This document shows, piece by piece, positions 1-5,431 of a DNA stretch of 5,431 nt. Numbering within the stretch: the stretch's first letter is position 1; each line of letters starts with the position of its first letter. The notes beneath the pieces were generated by a model. It was given only the letters and a program-made list of their open reading frames with translations, had not been told where the DNA came from and did no database searches. The stretch is from Desulfomonile tiedjei. GTDB taxonomy: Bacteria > Desulfobacterota > Desulfomonilia > Desulfomonilales > Desulfomonilaceae. The translations under genes were made by a program, and so were the position numbers. The stretch is from assembly GCA_020718965.1 (NCBI GenBank), contig DYRE01000161.1, positions 1 to 5,431 on the forward strand. Direction: 5' to 3'.

Positions 1-4
1 ACGC

Positions 5-20
5 CAATTTCTCATCTCCT
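5..20 (-). promoter_or_regulatory. Possible ribosome-binding site and TTG start of a gene leaving at the left edge
   Basis: Read leftward, the sequence AGGAG (20 down to 16) is followed after 8 bases by a TTG codon (7-5), then GCG and the window edge. The spacing is right for a bacterial start. An ATG at 15-13 also exists, but it touches the AGGAG and is a poor alternative. Only two codons are visible, so no product can be named. A leftward promoter lies just upstream at 59-87, which supports a divergent gene. The call is an inference from signals, not from any protein. Confidence 0.3.
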
Positions 21-58
21 CTGTACAATTTTTGTTGGTTCACAAAGTTAATCAAAAA

Positions 59-87
59 TTAATATCATACGCATTAATCAATGTAAA
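59..87 (-). promoter_or_regulatory. Candidate leftward sigma-70 promoter
   Basis: On the minus strand a TTTACA -35 box (87-82, 5 of 6 consensus bases) is followed after 17 bases by TATTAA (64-59, 4 of 6). A TGA directly before the -10 box gives an extended -10 element. Transcription would start near position 52, about 45 bases ahead of the TTG start at 7-5. The octamer TTGATTAA occurs twice on this strand, within the promoter spacer (81-74) and near the predicted start point (55-48). Such a direct repeat could be a regulator site or chance in AT-rich DNA. Confidence 0.4.
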
Positions 88-262
88 GCATCACAACATG
101 AGCAACAAAATCTTGGCGCTTCAATTGAACTGAACCCACATCATAAAAGCCTTCAAAACCACAGGTAAGTGAGCACGAGGCGCAGCAAATATGTTCCGTC
201 ATATGAACGAATGATACTTACAAATACAACGGCGTAGACTGCCTTTAATGACACTGTAAATT

Positions 263-291
263 TTGAGGTATCAAATTAAAGCTAATATAAT
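263..291 (+). promoter_or_regulatory. Candidate sigma-70 promoter for the dehydrogenase gene
   Basis: TTGAGG at 263-268 (4 of 6 -35 bases) is followed after exactly 17 bases by a perfect TATAAT at 286-291. Transcription would start near 298, giving a leader of about 220 bases before the ATG at 519. This is the best rightward promoter match upstream of the gene. The dyad at 305-336 begins about 7 bases after the predicted start, a usual place for a repressor operator. Confidence 0.5.
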
Positions 292-304
292 AAACAGGTT
301 AATG

Positions 305-336
305 TGACAACTCGTCATAATGAAGACGTTATGTCA
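305..336. promoter_or_regulatory. Imperfect 32-bp dyad, possible operator
   Basis: The arms read TGACA, 3 bases, CGTC on the left (305-316) and GACG, 3 bases, TGTCA on the right (325-336). Symmetry also holds at several central positions. Nine base pairs per arm match in two blocks. It lies just downstream of the predicted transcription start of the dehydrogenase gene, so a dimeric repressor bound here would block transcription. It is not GC-rich and has no T-run after it, which argues against a terminator. The binding protein is unknown. GntR- or LysR-type regulators often control 2-hydroxyacid oxidation genes, but none is visible here. Confidence 0.35.
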
Positions 337-427
337 AAAATCTGCCTTGAGTTTTACACGTTCCACCATTTGATTTTAGCTATACTATGAGATATTGTTA
401 AAATATAAGCACGAGTAAAATGGAAAC

Positions 428-457
428 CTGATTTAATGTCCGCTCAAAGTTTATAAA
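428..457 (+). promoter_or_regulatory. Weak second promoter candidate
   Basis: CTGATT (428-433) and TATAAA (452-457, 5 of 6) are 18 bases apart. They would start a transcript near 464, with a 55-base leader. The -35 match is only 3 of 6, so this is clearly weaker than the candidate at 263-291 and may be chance in AT-rich DNA. Confidence 0.2.
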
Positions 458-503
458 ACATCTATTCTTTTGGTTTCATTGTCTAAATTAAAATATAACC
501 GTC

Positions 504-508
504 AGGAG
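504..508 (+). promoter_or_regulatory. Ribosome-binding site of the dehydrogenase gene
   Basis: AGGAG sits 10 bases before the ATG at 519. It supports this start over later in-frame ATG codons such as residue 30. Confidence 0.7.
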
Positions 509-518
509 AAGAAGCAAA

Positions 519-3107
519 ATGGGTTTTTTTGATCGGTTGAGTCAGATTGTCGGTCCAGAGAATGTGACTACCTCTCACATCGATTGTCTAGCTTATTCGA
601 GAGACATGTCGATCCATGCCGGAGTCCCACATGCTGTTGTTTTTGTTACAAGTACAGAACAGGTCAGCGAGGTTGTAAAATACGCCAACCAGGAAAAAAT
701 TCCAGTGGTGGCAAGAGGTACCGGTTCTTCTGTCACTGGAGCGGTGTTACCGATAAAGGGTGGAATAGTTCTAGATTTCACTAGAATGAATTCGGTTCTC
801 GAAATCAATAAGGCGGACAATTATGCCATTATAGAACCGGGGGTGATCTGCAACGCGCTAAACGCCAAGTTGGCGCCCACCCACTTTTTCCCTCCTGACC
901 CTGGAAGCGCAGCGATTGCCACGATAGGAGGCATGATAGCCACAAACGCCAGTGGTGTTAGAGCGGCCAAATATGGCACGACCAAACATTATGTCAAAAG
1001 TCTTAAAGTGGTTCTGGCGGATGGAACTATCATAAAAACTGGGGATCTGGCGCCTAAAACAACTGCCGGATACGATCTTACGCATTTGTTCGCCAGTTCG
1101 GAGGGAACTCTTGGGATCATAACCGAGGCGACCATGAAGATACTTCCGATGCCCGAGTATGAGGCTTTCGCAAAAGCATCCTTCCCGAATGTAGCTGCGG
1201 CGGGAAAGGCTGTGGAGAAAATCTTTACGTCCGGATTAGAGCTTGCCACATGCGAAATTCTCGACAATGTGTGCCTGGATGTTGCTCGAAAAGCTCTCAA
1301 GATGGACATTCCGAAAGACGTTAATTGCCAGCTTTTTATGGGATTGGATGGTCCTAAAGGCGCCGTCAGGGAGCAGATAGAGAAAATAGACGAGATGTGT
1401 AAATCAGTGGGTGGTTTAGAAAATATCTGGTCTGATAATCCAGTGGAAAAGGCCAAATTGTTTGCCGCTCGTGGAGGTCTTGTGCCGGCCATGAGCAGGC
1501 TTCAGGCCGGATTTAGGCTTGTGCCTCTGGTAGAGGACTTTGGAGTCCCTATTAGTCGCATTCCAGAAACAATTTCGGAAATTCAAAAAACTGGAGAAAA
1601 ATACGGGTTTCCTATTGCTACGTTCGGACACATCGGAGACGGGAACCTTCACGCTACGTTCATAATGAATCCGACGGAACCTGAACAGTGGAAAAAAGTA
1701 AAAGGAATAGCGCTCGAATTCATCGAAATGACATTGAGGATGGGTGGAACCCTCTCCGCAGAACACGGAATAGGAATGGCAAAATCGCCTTATATAGGAC
1801 GGCAGTGGGGGGAATCGATAAATGTCATGAAATCGATAAAGAATGCGCTCGACCCAAACAACATACTTAATCCGGGCAAAATGGGTTTTGATGACTCCAT
1901 CAAGGACATCCTTGATGAAAATAGTTTTGATCCTTATTTAATTGCCCCGGAAACAGTGCAAAAATTCCCCGGGGGAATAGACAACGAGATAATCGCGTGC
2001 ATTCAATGCGGTTTCTGTAGAGCAGGATGTCCTACTTTCGCAGAATCTACTCTGGAATCGCTCAACGCAAAAGGAAGAGTGACGCTGGCGTTCAATATGC
2101 TGACTGCCAGGATGGAACCGTCTCAGGAACTTGCAAAACGTCTCTACCAGTGCATGCTCTGCTTGAATTGCAAATCAGTATGTCCCGCGCAAGTCGACGT
2201 CTCGGGCATTATCCGAAGCGCCAGGGAACGACTGGTCGGTCAGGGTTTTCTTCCAGAGCCTTTCAAACCAGCATTATCTTCGATGATAGATTCATTGAAT
2301 CCTTTGATGGCCCCCAAAGAAAAAAGGGCCGATAGTTATCCGTCCAATTTTAAAAAAGCCGTGCCAGGCGAAACAGAGGTGCTGCTCCACTTTGGTTGTG
2401 TAACAAGTTTTCAGGACATCAGGATTATTCCTTCAATCATAGAGATCCTTGAAAAAGCGGGTGTCAACTATGGGGCTTTGGGAGAAGAAGAAAGTTGTTG
2501 TGGTTATCTTGCTTACCTTGTAGGCGACATGGATACATTCAAGAAAGCAATGAATCTCTATTCTGAAACTATTTCAAAGTACAAACCAAAAGACCTCTTA
2601 ACAACCTGCGCAGGATGCCTGAAGACATTTAGAGATCTTTACGGCCATTATGGCGCGCTGAATGGTTATTCTGTGACTCATGCGGTCGAACTGATAGAAA
2701 AATTAATCAGCCAGAATCGACTCAAATTCAAAGAGGACATCAAACCTCTGAAGGTTGTCTATCATGATCCGTGTGATATGGGGCGACATATGGGTGTCTA
2801 TGAACCCCCCAGAAATGTGCTGAAGTCAATACCGGGGATAGAATTACTCGAATTTCCCCTAAACAGGGCTCTTGCAAAATGTTGTGGGGGTGGAGGCGGA
2901 ATGAAGGGGTTCGACAACCAAATGGCGTCGGATATCGGCTACAAAAGGCTTCTTTCAGCTATAGATCTGGGAGCGGACGCGATAGTTTCCGGTTGTCCTT
3001 CCTGTAAGGGTACATTTAATCAGGCTGCTGCAAGGGCTAGAAAAGAAAAGGTGGGTAAAATCAAAGTGCTTGATATTACAGAGTTAGTCTCAACAAGCCT
3101 AGCCTGA
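519..3107 (+). CDS. Fused FAD-linked 2-hydroxyacid dehydrogenase with iron-sulfur/CCG module (GlcD-GlcF type)
   Basis: This 862-residue protein most likely oxidises a 2-hydroxy acid such as D-lactate or glycolate to the 2-oxo acid. Residues about 35-212 are a PCMH-type FAD-binding domain, with ARGTGSSVTG at 65-74, PPDPGS at 125-130 and IGGMIATNASG at 136-146. Residues about 215-455 are the FAD-oxidase C-terminal domain, with GHIGDGNLH at 370-378, SAEHGIG at 413-419 and NILNPGKM at 448-455. Two 4Fe-4S motifs follow (C494, C497, C500, C504 and C545, C548, C551, C555). Two CCG domains end the protein: C627, C660-C661-G662, C697/C700, and C752, C788-C789-G790, C826/C829. All key cysteines are present. 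In E. coli these halves are separate GlcD and GlcF subunits; fused forms are known elsewhere. No signal peptide or membrane helix is seen, so it is probably cytoplasmic or membrane-attached. AGGAG (504-508) lies 10 bases before the ATG, and the N-terminus fits the family. Substrate and electron acceptor cannot be read from sequence. Confidence 0.93.
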   Translation: MGFFDRLSQIVGPENVTTSHIDCLAYSRDMSIHAGVPHAVVFVTSTEQVSEVVKYANQEKIPVVARGTGSSVTGAVLPIKGGIVLDFTRMNSVLEINKADNYAIIEPGVICNALNAKLAPTHFFPPDPGSAAIATIGGMIATNASGVRAAKYGTTKHYVKSLKVVLADGTIIKTGDLAPKTTAGYDLTHLFASSEGTLGIITEATMKILPMPEYEAFAKASFPNVAAAGKAVEKIFTSGLELATCEILDNVCLDVARKALKMDIPKDVNCQLFMGLDGPKGAVREQIEKIDEMCKSVGGLENIWSDNPVEKAKLFAARGGLVPAMSRLQAGFRLVPLVEDFGVPISRIPETISEIQKTGEKYGFPIATFGHIGDGNLHATFIMNPTEPEQWKKVKGIALEFIEMTLRMGGTLSAEHGIGMAKSPYIGRQWGESINVMKSIKNALDPNNILNPGKMGFDDSIKDILDENSFDPYLIAPETVQKFPGGIDNEIIACIQCGFCRAGCPTFAESTLESLNAKGRVTLAFNMLTARMEPSQELAKRLYQCMLCLNCKSVCPAQVDVSGIIRSARERLVGQGFLPEPFKPALSSMIDSLNPLMAPKEKRADSYPSNFKKAVPGETEVLLHFGCVTSFQDIRIIPSIIEILEKAGVNYGALGEEESCCGYLAYLVGDMDTFKKAMNLYSETISKYKPKDLLTTCAGCLKTFRDLYGHYGALNGYSVTHAVELIEKLISQNRLKFKEDIKPLKVVYHDPCDMGRHMGVYEPPRNVLKSIPGIELLEFPLNRALAKCCGGGGGMKGFDNQMASDIGYKRLLSAIDLGADAIVSGCPSCKGTFNQAAARARKEKVGKIKVLDITELVSTSLA

Positions 3108-3163
3108 CTCTGAAGTGGCGTGACCTCAGTTGTCCATAAAGCGGAAATCGCATAAAGCCTAAA

Positions 3164-3221
3164 AAGCCATCTTTCGTCATTTTTGCATAATGAACATTAC
3201 TTATGTGACGAGAGATGGCTT
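3164..3221 (-). terminator. Long hairpin in the convergent gap, probable terminator of the mutS-permease transcript
   Basis: AAGCCATCT (3164-3172) pairs with AGATGGCTT (3213-3221), and TCGTCA (3174-3179) pairs with TGACGA (3206-3211). One T/G pair separates the two blocks. A further CATAA/TTATG stem (3186-3190 with 3201-3205) sits inside, after a 6-base bulge. Read leftward, the stem ends in GGC and then five T's (3165-3161), as in a Rho-independent terminator. Read rightward there is no prompt T-run, so action on the dehydrogenase transcript is less certain. The hairpin lies almost midway, 56 bases from the stop of one gene and 55 from the other, which would suit a shared terminator. Confidence 0.6.
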
Positions 3222-3276
3222 CTAATAAACTGGTCGATTTTTGTAAAACAGTTTGTGTCAAAATATTTAGCGATAA

Positions 3277-4467
3277 CTATTCAAACCGCATGGATTCGGC
3301 AGGGTCTAAACGACTCGCTCTGATTGCAGGGAGTATGCCCGAGGCTATTCCCAGAATGACTCCAAAGACTACACCTCCTATCACACTCATAAAAAACATT
3401 CCGTAAGCTGGAGAAGTCTGGAACACTTCCCTTAGAACTGCTACCCCAGCTATACCAAGTAAAATTCCAAATAGCGCTCCGGTCAAACTTATAGAAACTG
3501 ACTCAAAAAGAAATTGTGAGAGGATCATTCTTTCTGTGGCGCCCACTGACTTGCGAAGCCCAATTTCCTTGGTACGTTCCCTGATAGCCGATAGCATAAC
3601 GTTCATGATTCCAATCCCACCCAGCACCATGGTAACTGACAAAGCCGCATACAGGAAAACTTTAACCAGCAATACGGCGTGTTGAATAGTTCTAATGCGA
3701 TGTGGGAAAGATCTGATATCCATTGACTCAGCGTATCCAGGCTGGTTTGCCGCTAGCACTTTGTGCAAATCCTGATGTAGTTTGGCTACAGCGTCCCAGT
3801 TAAAGGCGCGAACATAAATATCCTTTATTTCGTACATGTTAACGAACCTTGATCGTGCTACAGAAATGGGAATTATGACAGTTTTTAGAAATGAAGGATC
3901 TTCGACACCGCCGATTATTCCTACAATACGAAACAAGTGACCACCGATAAAAATTTTCTTTCCAAGAGGATCTGCATCTTTCGAAAAAAGATCCCTTACA
4001 ATTTCATCCCCCACGACACACACGCTGCTAAACCAGGCCACATCATCGGAGCTTATTCTACGCCCCCTAGCCATGGGTATGTGGATAGTATCAAAAAAAT
4101 CTTCTCCCACTCCCAACAACCTTCCATCGCTTTTGTTCAACCTGTATTTAAACTGCGGGAAACTTACAACCATAGCGGACGCGGATTTTACATTGGGTAA
4201 TTTCCGTATATCTTCTACATCCTTTTCGAAATATTGTCCGCCATGTTTTCTCTTGCTTTTTGTGTAATCGAAACTCGCTTTAACGATAGTAGCGCTGCCG
4301 AGCAGTTCGAGATTTTGACCCAAATTTTCTTCAACTGAATCGCCCATGGTAAGAACGATTATTATCCCTGCAATTCCAACGGAAATGCCAATTATTACAC
4401 TTTTGTAACGTCGTCGGTTTCTGTATATCTGTCTCAGGGAGACATTCGCCAAATCTGCTAAAAACAT
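3277..4467 (-). CDS. MacB/FtsX-type ABC transporter permease
   Basis: This 396-residue inner-membrane protein has the MacB layout. There is one helix near the N-terminus (about 23-42), a large extracytoplasmic domain (about 43-262, MacB-type periplasmic core), then three helices (about 264-290, 318-345, 357-380) forming the FtsX domain. ERTKEIGLRKSVGAT (297-311) is the family's cytoplasmic coupling segment, and LPAIRASRLDPAESMRFE (379-396) is the typical C-terminus. Such permeases work with a MacB/LolD-like ATPase, often plus a membrane-fusion protein, to export or extract substrates mechanically. No ATPase domain is fused here and none is encoded beside it. I chose the ATG at 4467-4465 because AGGA lies 9 bases before it and the protein then starts like its family. 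The same frame is open up to a TTG at 4563, but those 32 extra residues look unlike a membrane protein start. The gene follows mutS after a 97-base gap and may be read from the same transcript. The substrate is unknown. Confidence 0.88.
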   Translation of the reverse strand: MFLADLANVSLRQIYRNRRRYKSVIIGISVGIAGIIIVLTMGDSVEENLGQNLELLGSATIVKASFDYTKSKRKHGGQYFEKDVEDIRKLPNVKSASAMVVSFPQFKYRLNKSDGRLLGVGEDFFDTIHIPMARGRRISSDDVAWFSSVCVVGDEIVRDLFSKDADPLGKKIFIGGHLFRIVGIIGGVEDPSFLKTVIIPISVARSRFVNMYEIKDIYVRAFNWDAVAKLHQDLHKVLAANQPGYAESMDIRSFPHRIRTIQHAVLLVKVFLYAALSVTMVLGGIGIMNVMLSAIRERTKEIGLRKSVGATERMILSQFLFESVSISLTGALFGILLGIAGVAVLREVFQTSPAYGMFFMSVIGGVVFGVILGIASGILPAIRASRLDPAESMRFE

Positions 4468-4566
4468 TGTTTGCGCTTCCTGATAATTACGGGTTTTGTC
4501 AGATCTGATACAATGATCAAAAAATGATTTTCCACAAGACCTTGCGCATAGCTGGAACTTCAAAGC
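4468..4566 (-). other. Short gap between mutS and the permease gene
   Basis: This gap of about 99 bases has no hairpin with a T-run after the mutS stop and no convincing promoter. Read-through from mutS is therefore possible. An AGGA about 9 bases before the permease ATG is the only clear signal. The GATC-rich part around 4500-4520 includes a short TGAT/ATCA dyad of doubtful meaning. Confidence 0.4.
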
Positions 4567-5431
4567 CTAGATCTTGGAATACTTTTTTTTCAGTTCCCAG
4601 AGTATCTTGAGAGCCTCAATGGGACTCGTCTGATTAACGTCCACTGTTTGAATATCACGCAGCAACTCGTCGGCGGGTGAGCCAAACAGCTCTATTTGAG
4701 CCAAATCCATTCCCTGTCCTTTGGTGCGAGTAGCTTTGGTTCGCGAAATCTTTGGACGACCGCCCGGATCGATCTCTTCTTTCTCCAGATTGTTTAGAAT
4801 CTCGGCGGCTCTTCGGAGAACCGACTCAGGAATGCCGGCCAGGCGGGCTACCTGGAGGCCGTAAGACCTGCTAGCGCCACCCGGGGATATCTTTCTCAGA
4901 AAAACTATCCGGTCCTTCCATTGTCGAACTTCGAAATTAAAATTAGAGACTCGCTGCTTTACCAACGCCACGTCCACAAGTTCATGATAGTGAGTGGCAA
5001 ATAAAGTTCTTGGCCCACCGTTTCCCTGCATATCATGCAGGAACTCTATAACGGCCCAAGCAATTGCCAGGCCATCAAAAGTACTTGTACCACGGCCTAC
5101 TTCGTCAAGAAGAGCCAAAGACCTTGATGTTGCGCTGTTCAAAATCTCGGCTGTCTCGTTCATTTCAACCATAAAGGTAGATTGTCCGAAGGAGAGATAG
5201 TCCGAGGCTCCAATCCTGGTGAAGATTCTGTCGACAACTCCTATCGACGCTTCTTTGGCGGGAACAAAACTTCCAGTTTGAGCCAGCAACACTATCAATG
5301 CCGTTTGTCTCATATAAGTTGATTTTCCAGCCATATTCGGGCCGGTAATGACAAGGATCTGGTTGTTGGTATGATCGAGAAGCGTGTCATTCGGGATGTA
5401 AGCCTCGCCTGATACGAAAGATTCAACTACA
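4567..5431 (-). CDS. mutS: DNA mismatch repair ATPase MutS, C-terminal part (start outside window)
   Basis: MutS dimers recognise mispaired bases and, with ATP, recruit MutL to start strand-directed repair. The window holds the last 287 codons, about a third of the usual 850-900 residues; the mismatch-binding, connector and most core/clamp domains lie beyond the right edge. Counting from the first whole codon, the ATPase domain shows Walker A GPNMAGKST (30-38), the signature FGQSTFMVEM (81-90), Walker B LALLDEVGRGTSTFDG (105-120) and ATHYHEL (145-151). GASRSYGLQVARLAGIP (185-201) leads into the helix-turn-helix that locks the dimer. The segment QIELF (245-249, bases 4698-4684) fits the beta-clamp-binding pattern seen near MutS C-termini. 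The final helix EALKILWELKKK (272-283) is typical. It carries MutS1-type features and lacks the Smr nuclease tail of MutS2. The frame is intact to the edge; an internal ATG at 5334 lies inside Walker A and is not the start. Confidence 0.96.
   Translation of the reverse strand, partial: VVESFVSGEAYIPNDTLLDHTNNQILVITGPNMAGKSTYMRQTALIVLLAQTGSFVPAKEASIGVVDRIFTRIGASDYLSFGQSTFMVEMNETAEILNSATSRSLALLDEVGRGTSTFDGLAIAWAVIEFLHDMQGNGGPRTLFATHYHELVDVALVKQRVSNFNFEVRQWKDRIVFLRKISPGGASRSYGLQVARLAGIPESVLRRAAEILNNLEKEEIDPGGRPKISRTKATRTKGQGMDLAQIELFGSPADELLRDIQTVDVNQTSPIEALKILWELKKKYSKI

Larger units (their letters stand above)
8..518. other. AT-rich divergent intergenic region
   Basis: No open reading frame here has coding character, and no RNA gene was recognised. 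The stretch is visibly more AT-rich than the genes. Besides the two promoters and the dyad listed separately, it holds a perfect 10-bp palindrome TTCAATTGAA at 120-129. It also holds a weak dyad at 193-208 (GTTC, 8 bases, GAAC). Between 130 and 192, and between 340 and 425, I see nothing definite. Confidence 0.6.

Noticed and set aside
320..373. Possible 17-codon leader peptide beginning at the ATG at 320
   Set aside because: There is no Shine-Dalgarno sequence before it, no run of regulatory codons and no attenuator hairpin with a T-run after it.
353..386. TTTACA and TATACT as a rightward promoter
   Set aside because: The two boxes are 22 bases apart, too far for a standard sigma-70 promoter.
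524..530. Run of seven T's just after the dehydrogenase start as a slippage site
   Set aside because: The frame is intact through the run and the protein matches its family from the first residues, so nothing suggests programmed frameshifting.
989..1492. A 167-codon open frame on the minus strand opposite the dehydrogenase gene
   Set aside because: It lies wholly within a clearly coding gene on the other strand, has no recognisable domain and no good ribosome-binding site. It is a shadow frame.
3227..3254. AAACTG/CAGTTT inverted repeat as a terminator for the dehydrogenase gene
   Set aside because: The stem is only 6 bp and AT-rich, with a 16-base loop and no T-run after it.
4468..4563. N-terminal extension of the permease to a TTG at 4563
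   Set aside because: The 32 extra residues do not resemble family N-termini, and the AGGA-to-ATG spacing at 4467 is better.

Overview
The window reads as ordinary chromosomal sequence from a Gram-negative bacterium. An anaerobic or facultative lineage such as the former Deltaproteobacteria (Desulfobacterota) fits best, but this is only an inference. It rests on the large fused FAD/Fe-S 2-hydroxyacid dehydrogenase, the MacB-type permease with a large extracytoplasmic domain, and moderate GC in the genes against AT-rich intergenic DNA. No rRNA, tRNA, CRISPR array, insertion sequence or phage gene was seen.

Layout. Positions 1-518 are an AT-rich, gene-free stretch that looks like a divergent regulatory region. 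A leftward promoter and ribosome-binding site point to a gene that begins at the left edge and leaves the window. A rightward promoter (263-291) is followed at once by an imperfect 32-bp dyad (305-336) placed where a repressor operator would sit. Positions 519-3107 (+) encode one 862-residue protein that joins a GlcD-like FAD dehydrogenase to a GlcF-like iron-sulfur/CCG module. Positions 3108-3276 are a convergent gap holding a long hairpin (3164-3221) that probably ends the leftward transcript and perhaps both. Positions 3277-4467 (-) encode a MacB/FtsX-type ABC transporter permease. Positions 4567-5431 (-) hold the C-terminal 287 codons of the mismatch-repair ATPase MutS, whose start lies beyond the right edge.

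How the genes relate. mutS and the permease lie in the same direction about 100 bp apart and may be co-transcribed, but nothing links their functions. The permease has no ATPase gene beside it in the window. The dehydrogenase appears to be a one-gene unit with its own regulated promoter. It would oxidise a 2-hydroxy acid (D-lactate, glycolate or similar) and pass electrons through two [4Fe-4S] clusters and the CCG module to a membrane or soluble acceptor.

I found no convincing new system. The points most worth a second look are the promoter/dyad arrangement upstream of the dehydrogenase, a diverged sequence that seems to be shared by the two intergenic regions, and the permease that lacks a neighbouring ATPase.
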